64,000 nucleotides of DNA from Rippkaea orientalis PCC 8801 (GCF_000021805.1 NC_011726.1:4310097-4374096); one strand, 5' to 3'; shown: positions 27,612 to 36,846, counted from the first letter of the stretch. The notes: a model not told the origin generated them from the sequence alone. Numbers and translations: made by a program.

Positions 27612-28168
27612 GGCAATTTCTCACTGATAACGGCAAATTGGAGCAGACTTCTAGGGCAATTCCTGGCTAATCTTAGAGTTCCCTGATTTCAGAGAAAAAC
27701 GACACTACTGTTGTATTTTTTTCATTAAGCCATTCCCTCTAGCCTGATTTTTTCTATGGGTAATAACTTGAGTGATTACCCTATCTATTGCTCTAGGTTT
27801 TTTTACTTAGGACATCATATCCTGAGATCACAAAGAGGAAGAATGGAAAAAGGACAATGGTCAAAGTGTCTAAAGATTTGTTGAGCGTTTGGGGTTAAAT
27901 AATTATTTGAGTGAAAAACCACCTTTTTAAACTTTAGACAAGGATTAAACCCTAATAAATTCATTTTATAAATAGCAGAAGCTATTCTTGAGAGTGCAAT
28001 GTTAAACTACAGCTTCATCCATCGTCATTCCTGAAAATTTGCTGGATTTTTGCCTAAGTCGGGAAGCCTTAATTTAATCTGAGTTTGGGGTTAGGAGTTC
28101 AGAGTGCTGTGCTAACACTACCTATAGTATTAGTTTCCTATAATGTTATTACTGTCTGTTGATGGTTC
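27612..28168. other. Gene-free interval between sigC and miaA
   Basis: 557 bases flanked by the two divergent starts. I see no credible reading frame, tRNA or strong inverted repeat. A TATAAT box at 28138-28143, about 25 bases ahead of the miaA ATG, may be its -10 element. The rest is AT-rich and likely holds the sigC promoter. Confidence 0.5.
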
Positions 28169-29068
28169 ATGAACACCCCGTTAATTGTTATTTGTGGGGC
28201 CACAGCTACCGGAAAGTCAGGATTGGCCTTAACATTAGCTCAACGCCTTGATTCTATCATTATTAGTGCGGACTCCCGTCAAGTGTATCGAGAATTTGAT
28301 ATTGGAACCGCTAAACCGACTCATGCTGAACAAGACTTAGTTCCCCATTATCTCATCGATATTTGTTCTCCCACCCAGACGTTCACCGTCGCTGATTATC
28401 AAGACAAAGTAACAAAGTTGCTTCAGTCTACGCCTTGTTTGTCTCCCTCTCTATTAGTTGGGGGAACAGGACTTTATATTAAGTCTATTGTTCGGGGGTT
28501 AAAAATTCCGAGGGTTGCCCCTCAACCTCAATTAAGACAAGAACTTGAGGCTCTCGGTCAAGCACAATGTTACGCTATGTTAAATCAGGTTGATTCTCTG
28601 GGGGCTCATAAAATTCACCCTCATGATCAAGTTAGAACCTTGCGAGCTTTAGAGGTATTTTATGTTACGGGAGTCCCCATTTCTCAACAACAGGGGGAAT
28701 ATCCTCCTACTTATCCTATTTTACAAATTGGCTTAGATAGTACTCCAGACGCTTTAGAAAAACGAATTGAACAACGGACTCAAATGATGCTTACCATGGG
28801 GTTAGTTAAAGAAGTTGAAACCTTGATGGAAAAATATGGCTCAGATTTACCGTTATTAAATACCCTAGGTTATGCAGAAATCAAAGAGTATCTTCAAGGA
28901 AAAATGTCTTTAGACCAAGCAAAAGCAGCTATTATTTTACATACTCGTCAATTTGCTAAACGTCAAAGAACTTGGTTTCGTTCCTATCGAGAAATTCAAT
29001 GGTTTGATCCCACTTCTGTTAACTTTTTAGATAATGTTTGGATGACTATACAGCAATTTTTAGCTTAA
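28169..29068 (+). CDS. miaA: tRNA dimethylallyltransferase MiaA
   Basis: 299 residues. P-loop GATATGKS (10-17), SADSRQVYREFDIGTAKP, LVGGTGLYIKSIVRG and the DQVRTLRALEV segment are typical. It adds a dimethylallyl group to A37 of tRNAs reading UNN codons. Its 3' end overlaps the convergent Fur-family gene by four bases. Confidence 0.95.
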   Translation: MNTPLIVICGATATGKSGLALTLAQRLDSIIISADSRQVYREFDIGTAKPTHAEQDLVPHYLIDICSPTQTFTVADYQDKVTKLLQSTPCLSPSLLVGGTGLYIKSIVRGLKIPRVAPQPQLRQELEALGQAQCYAMLNQVDSLGAHKIHPHDQVRTLRALEVFYVTGVPISQQQGEYPPTYPILQIGLDSTPDALEKRIEQRTQMMLTMGLVKEVETLMEKYGSDLPLLNTLGYAEIKEYLQGKMSLDQAKAAIILHTRQFAKRQRTWFRSYREIQWFDPTSVNFLDNVWMTIQQFLA

Positions 29069-29466
29069 CGGTTACGTTCAGCCGATAATTGACAGTCATA
29101 ACATAGTCCAAAAAACTCTAAGGTATGATAATAAACTTGAAAGCGATGGGATTTTTCCAGTCGTTGTTCTAAATCATGGACGGGACATTCATCAATGGGA
29201 AAGGACTGACCACAGTTAACACAAGTTAAGTGATGTTGATCTTTAGCGACTAAACTATAAACCGCTTCACCATTGGTTAACGTTCGTGCTTGTACAGTTC
29301 CTTCAAGTTTCAACGCTTCTAAGGAACGATAAACCGTCGCTAGTCCCAAGGCCTGATCGCGGGTTTTGAGCTCTAAATATAAATCTTGAGCCGAGACAGC
29401 ATGATTTAAAGACTTTAGGAGACGAACAATACGCTCTTGGGAACGGGTGCGTTGGCCTTTCATCAA
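29065..29466 (-). CDS. Fur-family metalloregulator (Zur-like)
   Basis: 133 residues. Winged-helix N-terminus (SAQDLYLELKTRDQALGLATVYRSLEALKLEG), then metal-binding/dimerisation half with HHLTCVNCG (C82, C85) and a second pair C122/C125 (CYDC) forming the structural zinc site. The size and the C-terminal sequence suggest the zinc uptake regulator Zur (FurB) rather than Fur or PerR, but no target site or zinc gene is adjacent to settle it. Confidence 0.78.
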   Translation of the reverse strand: MMKGQRTRSQERIVRLLKSLNHAVSAQDLYLELKTRDQALGLATVYRSLEALKLEGTVQARTLTNGEAVYSLVAKDQHHLTCVNCGQSFPIDECPVHDLEQRLEKSHRFQVYYHTLEFFGLCYDCQLSAERNR

Positions 29467-29572
29467 AAAATTGGGTCAGGTAAGAGTGGATTCTATTACT
29501 GTACCATTGTCCTCTCTATCTCAAAGCGGTTAACGATTTACAATAAGATGATAGTCTGTAACCTGATAATCT

Positions 29573-29854
29573 ATGTCTCAACAATACCAGTGTCGCATTT
29601 ACGTTACCCTTAGACCTTCGGTTTTAGACCCGGCCGGAACAGCCGTGGAGTCAGGACTAAAACAATTAGGATACGAAGGGGTTGAGCGGGTGAGAATTGG
29701 TAAGTATATTGAACTGAATTTGACCGCTAAAGATGAAATAGAGGCTGAAAAGCAACTCCATGAGATGTGCGATCGCCTCTTAGCGAACCCTGTCATTGAA
29801 AATTATTGCTTCGAGATGACTCCTGTCCATGCTACTCAAGTTTGTGGGGGATAA
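29573..29854 (+). CDS. purS: Phosphoribosylformylglycinamidine synthase subunit PurS
   Basis: 93 residues: IYVTLRPSVLDPAGTAVESGLKQLGYEGVERVRIGKYIEL is the PurS signature. It bridges PurL and PurQ in the fourth step of purine synthesis. Three bases separate it from purQ, so they are an operon; purL is not in the window. Confidence 0.95.
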   Translation: MSQQYQCRIYVTLRPSVLDPAGTAVESGLKQLGYEGVERVRIGKYIELNLTAKDEIEAEKQLHEMCDRLLANPVIENYCFEMTPVHATQVCGG

Positions 29855-29857
29855 GCT

Positions 29858-30541
29858 GTGAAATTTGGTATTGTCGTCTTTCCAGGATCAAATTGCGATC
29901 GCGATCTCCAAACCGTTACCCAAGGGTTACTCAACCAACCCACTCGTATGATTTGGCATCAAGAAACCGATCTTAACGATCTCGATGTCATTCTTATTCC
30001 AGGGGGGTTTAGTTACGGGGACTATTTACGATGTGGGGCGATCGCTCGTTTTTCGCCCATTATGCCCCATGTTATCGAACACGCTAACCAAGGTAAGTTA
30101 GTGCTAGGGATCTGCAATGGCTTCCAAATTTTAACGGAAATTGGCCTATTACCGGGGGCGTTAATCCGTAATCGAGATTTACATTTTATTTGTGATCGCG
30201 TTTCCTTAAGGGTAGAACATAACCAGTCACCTTGGACTCAAACCTACACTTCTGAACAGGTAATCACCTTACCGATCGCCCACGGAGAAGGACGTTATTA
30301 TGCGGATGGAGATACCCTCAAACAATTAGAAGATAATGGTCAAATTCTCCTGCGATACTGTACTCCCACAGGAGAAATTGAGGAAACGGCTAATCCCAAT
30401 GGGTCACTTTATAATATTGCTGGAATTAGCAATAAACAGGGCAATGTTTTTGGACTCATGCCCCATCCAGAACGGGCTTCAGATCCCCTTGTTGGAGCCA
30501 TGGACGGACGAGGATTATTTGAAGGATTAATAGCAGCTTAA
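29858..30541 (+). CDS. purQ: Phosphoribosylformylglycinamidine synthase subunit PurQ (glutaminase)
   Basis: Class I glutamine amidotransferase of 227 residues. Nucleophile C86 in [10 protein letters not shown], and the H203/E205 pair in MPHPERASD complete the triad; FPGSNCDRD at the N-terminus is PurQ-specific. It delivers ammonia to PurL. Second gene of purS-purQ; convergent with gpsA. Confidence 0.96.
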   Translation: MKFGIVVFPGSNCDRDLQTVTQGLLNQPTRMIWHQETDLNDLDVILIPGGFSYGDYLRCGAIARFSPIMPHVIEHANQGKLVLGICNGFQILTEIGLLPGALIRNRDLHFICDRVSLRVEHNQSPWTQTYTSEQVITLPIAHGEGRYYADGDTLKQLEDNGQILLRYCTPTGEIEETANPNGSLYNIAGISNKQGNVFGLMPHPERASDPLVGAMDGRGLFEGLIAA

Positions 30542-30548
30542 AGATTAT

Positions 30549-31502
30549 TTATAAGCGATCGAATCCTAAGTCACCGAACTCTTCTTTAAGTTCTCGTTTG
30601 ATTAATGCTTGAACCGCTTCTTGAGGGGTTGTTTCTCCTTTAAGTAATCGCTCAACTTCCCAGGCAATAGGAATAACAATTCCCTGTTTATTGGCTAAAT
30701 CAACTAAGACATGGGTCGTATTAATTCCTTCTGCGGTACTCTTTAATTCTAACAAAATTTCCTCTAAGGTTTTTCCTTGAGCTAAGCCATAACCGACTCG
30801 ATAATTCCGAGATAAAGGACTATCACAAGTTGCCATTAAATCCCCTAAGCCCGATAGTCCAAAAAACGTGGCAGGGGACGCGCCAAAATAGGTTCCGACT
30901 CGGATCATTTCGGGTAGAGCTCTTGTCACTAATGCGGCTTTGGCATTAGTTCCTAATTGTAATCCATCACAAACTCCGGCCGCGATCGCCATGACATTTT
31001 TTAGGGTTCCACCTAATTCGGTTCCGATGGGATCGCTATTAACATAAACCCGAAAAACCTCTGAGGAAAATCGTTCTTGAATGGTTTCTGCCGCAGCTAA
31101 ATTGTGGCTAGAAACCACTGTTGCTGCGGGTAAACCTTGATCAATTTCTTTAGAAAGATTGGGACCCGATAAAACCACGATTGAATGCTCAGGAAATGCG
31201 GCTTGCCACATTTGAGAAGGGGTATCGGTCGTTATGGGATCTAATCCTTTTGTTGCGGTAACAATAATACTATTTTGAGGGAAATTTAGGGATTGTAATA
31301 ACTCGATTGTTGGCCTAACTCCTGGCATAGAAACAGCAGAAACAATCACATCAGTATTGCCAATAATTGATGCTAAGGAATCAGGACTATGGCGTGACCA
31401 AATCGTGACTTGGTTGTGTTGATTATAATTACCTAATTTGGCTAAAGCTAAACCCCATAATCCAGCCCCAATAATGGTAATATTTGTTAACTGATGAGTC
31501 AT
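30549..31502 (-). CDS. gpsA: Glycerol-3-phosphate dehydrogenase [NAD(P)+]
   Basis: 317 residues. N-terminal Rossmann motif IGAGLWGLALAKLG, then VTATKGLD, VLSGPNLSKEI, GGTLKNVMAIAAGVCDGL (catalytic Lys) and SGLGDLMATCDSPLSRN. It reduces dihydroxyacetone phosphate to sn-glycerol 3-phosphate for membrane lipid synthesis. It follows the lipoprotein gene on the same strand across 26 bases. Confidence 0.95.
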   Translation of the reverse strand: MTHQLTNITIIGAGLWGLALAKLGNYNQHNQVTIWSRHSPDSLASIIGNTDVIVSAVSMPGVRPTIELLQSLNFPQNSIIVTATKGLDPITTDTPSQMWQAAFPEHSIVVLSGPNLSKEIDQGLPAATVVSSHNLAAAETIQERFSSEVFRVYVNSDPIGTELGGTLKNVMAIAAGVCDGLQLGTNAKAALVTRALPEMIRVGTYFGASPATFFGLSGLGDLMATCDSPLSRNYRVGYGLAQGKTLEEILLELKSTAEGINTTHVLVDLANKQGIVIPIAWEVERLLKGETTPQEAVQALIKRELKEEFGDLGFDRL

Positions 31503-31528
31503 TCTATATATTGTGTTCTAACTGTTTT

Positions 31529-32122
31529 CTACTGGTTTTTTGGGTTTGTGTTGATTCCGGTTTCCTTTTGCTGTGGGTTGGGAACAGACAAAGGGGTATT
31601 TAATCCGCGATCATAAATGACTAAATCCCATTGTCCCTGACGGTTGGCTTCAAAAGCAATTAAGCGACCGTTGCCGCTAATGGTTGGATGGCGGACTTCT
31701 CCTAACCAATTTTTAGTAATTTGTTCCCGTTGGAAGGTAAAGCGATCATAGAGAAAAATATCGGGTTTACCCTCTTGTTCGGAAACATAGACAATGTACC
31801 GACCGTCGCTACTAATATCGGGTTGATCCTGACGAGTGCCGGGTTGATTAATCCCAGGTAAGGGTAATAAACGATTATTGAGGCGATCATAAAGCCAAAT
31901 TCCCCTTTGTCCTTGCCGATCAGAAGCAAAGACTAAGTAGCGTCCATCGTAAGAAAAACGCGGAAACTCTTCTGCGGAACGGCTATTTAATGCTGATCCG
32001 AGTTCCAGAGTTGGGGGAGTAATAAAAGTCCCTGGTTGACAGCTACCTAACCCTAGGGTCAAACTACTGAGTAATAGTAATAGCGTTAAGGATTGATGAA
32101 ATCTCTTACGACGCGGCTTCAT
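31529..32122 (-). CDS. TolB-like PD40-repeat lipoprotein
   Basis: The frame opens at 32173 inside pedR, but the ATG at 32122 (MKPRRKRFHQ) gives a standard lipoprotein signal: basic start, LTLLLLLSSLTL and the lipobox LGSC. About 197 residues follow this start. Three PD40/TolB-type blades are visible (FPRFSYDGRYLVFASDRQGQ; QPDISSDGRYIVYVSEQEGK; HPTISGNGRLIAFEANRQGQ). Probably a periplasmic or thylakoid-lumen-facing partial beta-propeller. It overlaps the 3' end of pedR by 17 bases. Confidence 0.78.
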   Translation of the reverse strand: MKPRRKRFHQSLTLLLLLSSLTLGLGSCQPGTFITPPTLELGSALNSRSAEEFPRFSYDGRYLVFASDRQGQRGIWLYDRLNNRLLPLPGINQPGTRQDQPDISSDGRYIVYVSEQEGKPDIFLYDRFTFQREQITKNWLGEVRHPTISGNGRLIAFEANRQGQWDLVIYDRGLNTPLSVPNPQQKETGINTNPKNQ

Positions 32123-32396
32123 TAATGGACTGAGACGCTGTAGAACTGGGTAAATAGCAACAATTGACATCATTGAGACAGATTTTTCCCCATTGCAATG
32201 CCCAACGGACTAATTCTACCCGATTTTCAGTTTTGGTTTTTGTCAGAATGTTGCTAATATGATTATCCACGGTACGTTTACTAATTTCGAGTTCCTCAGC
32301 AATTTCGAGATTAGTTAACCCAGTTGCCACTAAGTCAAGAATTTCTATTTCCCGACCTGACAAAGAAGCTGGGCTGTAGAGCTTACTGCTTACCAT
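32106..32396 (-). CDS. pedR: LuxR-type regulator, PedR-like
   Basis: 96 residues, essentially a lone GerE/LuxR helix-turn-helix: LSGREIEILDLVATGLTNLEIAEELEISKRTVDNHISNILTK. Cys residues at 73, 79 and 80 lie after the HTH; in Synechocystis PedR, Cys80 mediates a thioredoxin-sensitive disulfide between monomers, and the Cys is at the same number here. PedR reports photosynthetic electron transport to gene expression. Orthology is inferred from size, sequence and Cys position. Confidence 0.75.
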   Translation of the reverse strand: MVSSKLYSPASLSGREIEILDLVATGLTNLEIAEELEISKRTVDNHISNILTKTKTENRVELVRWALQWGKICLNDVNCCYLPSSTASQSINEAAS

Positions 32397-32538
32397 AAGT
32401 ATATTTTCCGTAGTACATTTACTTACCTGCTTTCTCCATTGTAGAAGATTCTTAGGGATCGCGATAAACTTAAATCAACAAAAATCAACAATCAGCTATC
32501 ATCTATTGAAATTAAGTGTGAGACACTGATTCAACCAA

Positions 32539-32627
32539 TGTAAACGCTTAGAGAGAAATGTCATCGGGTAGACAAGCGGCAACAGGCAAACGGTTCGACC
32601 CTATAACAAGATTTATAGATGTTTACA
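32539..32627. repeat. Inverted repeat spanning 89 bases upstream of pedR
   Basis: TGTAAAC at 32539-32545 is the exact reverse complement of GTTTACA at 32621-32627. The enclosed sequence is GC-richer than its surroundings and contains GGTTCGACC, which resembles a tRNA T loop but lacks the matching stems. It could be a small RNA or a regulatory site of pedR; no function can be claimed. Confidence 0.35.
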
Positions 32628-32679
32628 CTCTGCTATTTTAGTTAAGTCTTGAATAAACTGCGATCGCAGTTTACGTTGA

Positions 32680-32794
32680 TCTCCTTTTTATTAAGAGAAA
32701 TTAGTTGAATGGAAACAGCAGAAAATACTAAAGTAGGCAGTAAATCAGACTCTAATTTCTCTCTTTTATTAAGAGAAATTAGTTGAATGGAAAC
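32680..32794 (+). CRISPR. Mini CRISPR unit: two 37-bp repeats and one 41-base spacer
   Basis: Repeat copies at 32680-32716 and 32758-32794 differ at two adjacent bases near the 5' end and both end AGTTGAATGGAAAC, with the GAAAC 3' terminus common in cyanobacterial repeats. The sequence is unrelated to the 39-copy array repeat. The unit ends eight bases before the 3' end of the ppk2 gene. No cas gene is near. Two copies only, so a chance or REP-like duplication is not excluded. Confidence 0.65.
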
Positions 32795-32801
32795 TGAAAA
32801 C

Positions 32802-34292
32802 TCATCGCCGTTTTAACTCAGTTTCAATAGCACTAATCAACGTTTCAATGACAAAAACACGGGCATAATATTTATCATTGCCAGGGACAATATACCAAGG
32901 AGCTGCGGGGGTGCTGGTACGGGCAATCATTTGATTAACTGCGACATAATATAACGGAAATTTATCTCGATTTCGCCAATCTTCGTCGGTTAATTTATAA
33001 TTTTTAAAAGGATTATCTCGCCGTTCTTCAAACCGTCTTAATTGTTCATCCAAACCAATATGTAACCAAAACTTAACTAATACATAGCCCCCATGGGTTA
33101 ATTGGGCTTCAAATTCATTAATTTCTTTATAAGATCGCCGCCATTCTAACTCATTGGCAAACCCTTCAATTCTTTCCACTAACACCCGACCATACCAACT
33201 GCGGTCAAAAATGCCTATTGTTCCTCCCCCTGGCAAATATCGCCAAAATCGCCATAAATAATGGTATTGCTTCTCTTCTTGGCTTGGGGCTGCAAAAGCA
33301 TTGACTTTGTAACTTCGCGGGTCTAAAGTATCCGTAAGGCGTTTAATTGCCCCTCCCTTTCCGGCTGCATCCCATCCCTCAAAAGTCACTAAAACAGGGA
33401 TATTTTCCCGAAAAATCCGCAATTGTAACTGACGCAGTTTAACCTGCGCTTCCCCTAACCGTTGCCGATACTCGTCTTTAGACAAATGCAGACTTAAATC
33501 CACCTTACCCAAAAAATCGGGCTCTGTGGGTTGTAATTCCGTTTGGGGAGGTAAGGAGGGAATAGCGGTTTGAGGGAGTTTCCGCAGATCTAATGCTTGA
33601 GTAATGGTGGCTACAATCTGCGATAATACTTTAATACGAGTCCATCGCTGACAGTCTCCTTCCACTAACGTCCAAGGCGCATGACCCGTACTGGTAAAGG
33701 TTAACATTTCTTCAGCTAAGGCTGCATATTCATCATAGCGGTTAGCCTGTTGCCAATCTTCTGGACGAACTCGCCAAGACTCCAGTTCATCCGCTTCATA
33801 CTTCTTGAGTCGCTTTTTCATCTCCTTTCGACTCAAATGAATCCAAAATTTAGCCATAGCTACCCCATCATCCACTAATTGATGTTCAAAGGCGTTAATA
33901 TCGCGCATTAGGAGGGGAATATCACTGTTATTCACCTTTTGAAACAAACGATCTTCTAGGACATGGGTATACCAACTGTGATAAAAAATGCCGATACTCC
34001 CCTTAGCTGGCAGTTTATGCCAAAATCGCCACAAAAACGGGTATTTTTCCTCATCTGGAGTCGCTGCTAAAATCGGATGAACCGTAAACCCACGGGGGTC
34101 CATATAGCCAATAGTTTTTTGTAATAACGTTCCTTTGCCGGCCGCTGCCCAACCTTCGAGTACAATAATGACGGGGAGTTTATTGTCCCAACACGCTTTT
34201 TGCAGCGATCGCAGTTGACGCATCAACTGTTCTAGTTGGGATTGATAAGTTTCTTTATCAAGGGTTAATTTTAAATCTAGGTTATCTAACAT
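32802..34292 (-). CDS. pap: Two-domain PPK2 (polyphosphate:AMP phosphotransferase type)
   Basis: 496 residues made of two homologous PPK2 domains. The N-terminal domain has EGWAAAGKGTLLQ and YHSWYTHVL; the C-terminal one has EGWDAAGKGGAIK and FDRSWYGRVL. The Asp-Arg of the lid/Walker B region is kept only in the second domain, as in class II PPK2 where the C-terminal domain is catalytic. Class II enzymes phosphorylate AMP to ADP with polyphosphate. Stands alone. Confidence 0.85.
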   Translation of the reverse strand: MLDNLDLKLTLDKETYQSQLEQLMRQLRSLQKACWDNKLPVIIVLEGWAAAGKGTLLQKTIGYMDPRGFTVHPILAATPDEEKYPFLWRFWHKLPAKGSIGIFYHSWYTHVLEDRLFQKVNNSDIPLLMRDINAFEHQLVDDGVAMAKFWIHLSRKEMKKRLKKYEADELESWRVRPEDWQQANRYDEYAALAEEMLTFTSTGHAPWTLVEGDCQRWTRIKVLSQIVATITQALDLRKLPQTAIPSLPPQTELQPTEPDFLGKVDLSLHLSKDEYRQRLGEAQVKLRQLQLRIFRENIPVLVTFEGWDAAGKGGAIKRLTDTLDPRSYKVNAFAAPSQEEKQYHYLWRFWRYLPGGGTIGIFDRSWYGRVLVERIEGFANELEWRRSYKEINEFEAQLTHGGYVLVKFWLHIGLDEQLRRFEERRDNPFKNYKLTDEDWRNRDKFPLYYVAVNQMIARTSTPAAPWYIVPGNDKYYARVFVIETLISAIETELKRR

Positions 34293-34429
34293 TTATGGCA
34301 GTATACTATTATTTAGATTTTTTAGTATAGTCGTTAAATCTCCATCAAGAGATCTAATTTTGCTTTTCTTAATAAATTTGATCATCTAAGGTTAATCGAG
34401 TATTTTAGTTTTATTAATTAGGAGTTTGT

Positions 34430-35428
34430 GTGAGTAAAAAAACAACTATTTTAGTAACAGGAGGAGCGGGATATATCGGTTCTCATGCTGTTCTCGCTCT
34501 GCAAAAATCGGGTTATGATGTCATTATTTTAGATAATCTTTCCTACGGACATCGCGAATTAGTAAAAGAGGTCTTAAAGGTCGAATTAATCGTCGGTGAT
34601 ACCAACGATAGACCTTTGCTTGATCAACTGTTTGCGAATCGAGAAATTACTGCGGTGATGCACTTTGCTGCTTATATTGCTGTGGGTGAATCGGTGGTTA
34701 ATCCGAGTATTTATTATCGCAATAATGTGGTAGGAACTTTGACCCTTTTAGAAGCCATGTTAGCCGCTAAAATTAATAAGTTTGTCTTCTCTTCTACCTG
34801 TGCTATTTATGGGATGCCCCAAGAAATTCCCATGACAGAAAACCATCCTCAAGATCCTCTGAGTCCCTACGCAGCGAGTAAGTTTATGGTAGAACAAATC
34901 CTAGAGGATTTTGATCACGCTTATGGCTTCAAATCCGTTGCTTTTCGTTATTTTAATGCCTCTGGAGCCGATCCTCAAGGGAATTTAGGAGAAGATCATC
35001 ACCCTGAAACCCATTTAATTCCTTTAGCCTTATTAACTGCTTTGAAAAAACGAGACTCTTTATCCATTTTTGGCACAGATTATAAGACTCCCGATGGGAC
35101 TGCGGTAAGGGATTATATTCATGTTAATGATCTTGCGTCTGCCCATGTTTTAGGGTTAGAATATCTGTTAAACGGAGGCAAAAGTGAGGTATTTAATTTA
35201 GGAAATGGCAATGGTTTTTCGGTGCGAGAAGTCATTGAAACGGCCAAAAAAATCACGGGAATTGATTTTTTAGTCAAAGAAAGCGATCGCCGTCCAGGGG
35301 ATGCACCTATTTTAGTCGGTAGTAGCGAAAAAGCGCGAAATATTCTCGGCTGGCAGCCTCAATATGCCGATTTAGAAACCATTATAGATCATGCTTGGTC
35401 TTGGCATCAAAAACGCCATGGATCTTAA
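34430..35428 (+). CDS. galE: UDP-glucose 4-epimerase
   Basis: 332 residues of the extended SDR family, starting at a GTG preceded by TTAGGAG. NAD-binding motif GGAGYIGSH (11-19), SSTCAIYG, catalytic Y147 and K151 in SPYAASK, and ASGADPQGNLGEDHHPETHLIPL typical of GalE. It interconverts UDP-glucose and UDP-galactose for polysaccharide and galactolipid synthesis. A purine-only tract (35428-35461) follows the stop. Confidence 0.94.
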   Translation: MSKKTTILVTGGAGYIGSHAVLALQKSGYDVIILDNLSYGHRELVKEVLKVELIVGDTNDRPLLDQLFANREITAVMHFAAYIAVGESVVNPSIYYRNNVVGTLTLLEAMLAAKINKFVFSSTCAIYGMPQEIPMTENHPQDPLSPYAASKFMVEQILEDFDHAYGFKSVAFRYFNASGADPQGNLGEDHHPETHLIPLALLTALKKRDSLSIFGTDYKTPDGTAVRDYIHVNDLASAHVLGLEYLLNGGKSEVFNLGNGNGFSVREVIETAKKITGIDFLVKESDRRPGDAPILVGSSEKARNILGWQPQYADLETIIDHAWSWHQKRHGS

Positions 35429-35552
35429 AGAGAGGGAGAGAGGGAGAGGGGGGGGAGGGGGTGATATTTTTACTGTTCTCTGTTACCTGTTCCCTTGAAG
35501 GCAAAACACCTTATACTAGAATGATATAAAAACATAAATTTATTAAAAACAA

Positions 35553-35828
35553 ATGAGTGATAATACCAAGCAATTAGAATCCATAATAGAGCGCATAGGA
35601 GAAGCGGTTCTAGCAACAACAGATACCGTAGAAAGTATCGCTCACCGTCTTCATCAAATCAGTGATAAAATAGAGCAACAGGATCATCAAATTCAACAAC
35701 AAGGCTATCAAATTTTTGCTTTAACTGAAAGCATACAAACCTTAGTAGACAGTCAAGCTGAATCAAGGGAACAGTTAACTCAATTAACCAAACTTCTTGA
35801 AATATTAGTCACTAAAATTAATTCTTAA
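35553..35828 (+). CDS. Small coiled-coil protein, unknown function
   Basis: 91 residues, almost entirely predicted helix with heptad-like spacing (IAHRLHQISDKIEQQDHQIQQQGYQIFALTESIQTLVDSQAESREQLTQL is Gln-rich). No signal peptide, Cys or known motif. Eight bases separate it from the lipoprotein gene downstream, so they may be one operon. Confidence 0.6.
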   Translation: MSDNTKQLESIIERIGEAVLATTDTVESIAHRLHQISDKIEQQDHQIQQQGYQIFALTESIQTLVDSQAESREQLTQLTKLLEILVTKINS

Positions 35829-35836
35829 ACTGAATC

Positions 35837-36253
35837 ATGATTAAAATTTTCACCCTAATCTTTTTGCTAACATTTACACTATTTGGTTGTGCTGAAACTA
35901 AAGTTTCTCAATGCCAGAAAATAATTTTAATCACTAAAAATATTGCACAAGAAAGTGAAAATAACCGTCAAACTAAAGATATTCAAAAAGCCTTAAAAGT
36001 TGCTGATGCCTTTGAAGAAGCAGCCCAAAATATGAAAGATCTAAAAATTTCTGATGAACAATTAGTTAAATATCAATTAGGGTTTGCAGAAGTTTATCAA
36101 GGATATGCCCAAACCACTCGCCAATTTGTCGCAGCATTACAAAAGAAAGATATTCCGACACTTCAATTAATGCAGCAACAACTCCGACAATTAGGCAGAA
36201 AAGAACCCGAATTAGGCGAAGCAATGAATCGTTATTGTCAATCTAATTTGTAA
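35837..36253 (+). CDS. Small predicted lipoprotein
   Basis: 138 residues. Signal peptide FTLIFLLTFTLFGC gives a lipobox LFGC with the lipid-bearing Cys at 18. The mature part is helical (IQKALKVADAFEEAAQNMKD, LQLMQQQLRQLGRKEPEL) and holds two more Cys (26 and near the end, RYCQSNL). No recognised function. Follows the coiled-coil gene. Confidence 0.65.
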   Translation: MIKIFTLIFLLTFTLFGCAETKVSQCQKIILITKNIAQESENNRQTKDIQKALKVADAFEEAAQNMKDLKISDEQLVKYQLGFAEVYQGYAQTTRQFVAALQKKDIPTLQLMQQQLRQLGRKEPELGEAMNRYCQSNL

Positions 36254-36345
36254 TATGATGAACCTTGAGATTCTCTTCCGTGATATTGCCTATCCGCAAA
36301 CCCTAATTAAATCTTATGTTTTTTCCCATTGCCTTGTCAAAAAAA

Positions 36346-36376
36346 TACCGCCAGTTTAGCTAAACTAGCGGTGTAC
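36346..36376. terminator. Bidirectional terminator at the end of psbEFLJ
   Basis: ACCGC-c-AGTTTA pairs with TAAACT-a-GCGGT around a two-base GC loop. A-rich sequence precedes it on the + strand (T-rich on the minus strand after the stem), so it can end the psbJ transcript and perhaps the convergent lipoprotein transcript. Confidence 0.75.
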
Positions 36377-36401
36377 TTTAAGCCAAAAAAGCCTTTAGAT
36401 T

Positions 36402-36521
36402 CTACATTGAAGAACCTAAACCAGCGTAGGCTCCATAGAAGAAAAGACCAACAACAGCAATAACGCCCATACCAGCGATAACACCGACAATCCAAAGGGG
36501 GATTCTTCCTTCTGCAAACAT
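36402..36521 (-). CDS. psbJ: Photosystem II protein PsbJ
   Basis: 39 residues: [20 protein letters not shown], then a single membrane helix and [10 protein letters not shown]. Too short for default gene finders. PsbJ sits at the edge of the photosystem II core and affects plastoquinone exchange. GGAGGTAAAA ahead of the ATG is a good ribosome-binding site. Last gene of psbE-F-L-J. Confidence 0.95.
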
Positions 36522-36556
36522 GATTTTACCTCCTGATTTCTATTAAAAAATTTGAC

Positions 36557-36676
36557 CTAGTTAAAGAAATAACTAGAGAAAAGAATACCGAGAACAGCAA
36601 CTAGGAGTAACCCTAGATAGAGAGATGTCCGGTTTAATTCAACAGGTTGACGATTGGGATTAGTATTTCTTTCCAT
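36557..36676 (-). CDS. psbL: Photosystem II protein PsbL
   Basis: 39 residues beginning [20 protein letters not shown] and ending SSYFFN, the exact PsbL pattern, with one membrane helix. PsbL lies at the monomer-monomer interface and protects the acceptor side. It starts nine bases after the psbF stop codon. Confidence 0.96.
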   Translation of the reverse strand: MERNTNPNRQPVELNRTSLYLGLLLVAVLGILFSSYFFN

Positions 36677-36685
36677 GGGTTCCTC

Positions 36686-36820
36686 TTATCGTTGAATAAA
36701 TTGCATAGCGGAAATAGCACCGATAAAGAAAACTGTAGGAACAGCTAACGCATGAACAGACAGCCATCTCACGGTAAAAATGGGATAGGAAACAGGTTGA
36801 TTAGGATTGTTACTGGTCAT
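36686..36820 (-). CDS. psbF: Cytochrome b559 beta subunit PsbF
   Basis: 44 residues: [20 protein letters not shown], then a membrane helix with the heme-ligand His at residue 23 (SVHALAVP), ending FIQR. It pairs with PsbE to hold one heme between two His residues. A gap of 26 bases separates it from psbE. Confidence 0.97.
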   Translation of the reverse strand: MTSNNPNQPVSYPIFTVRWLSVHALAVPTVFFIGAISAMQFIQR

Positions 36821-36846
36821 AGGATGTCACCTTTTTTTACAATGAA

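Noticed and set aside
32539-32627. Possible tRNA, because GGTTCGACC resembles a T loop
   Set aside because: The T stem and acceptor stem do not form and no anticodon arm can be placed. No tRNA or rRNA was recognised anywhere in the window.
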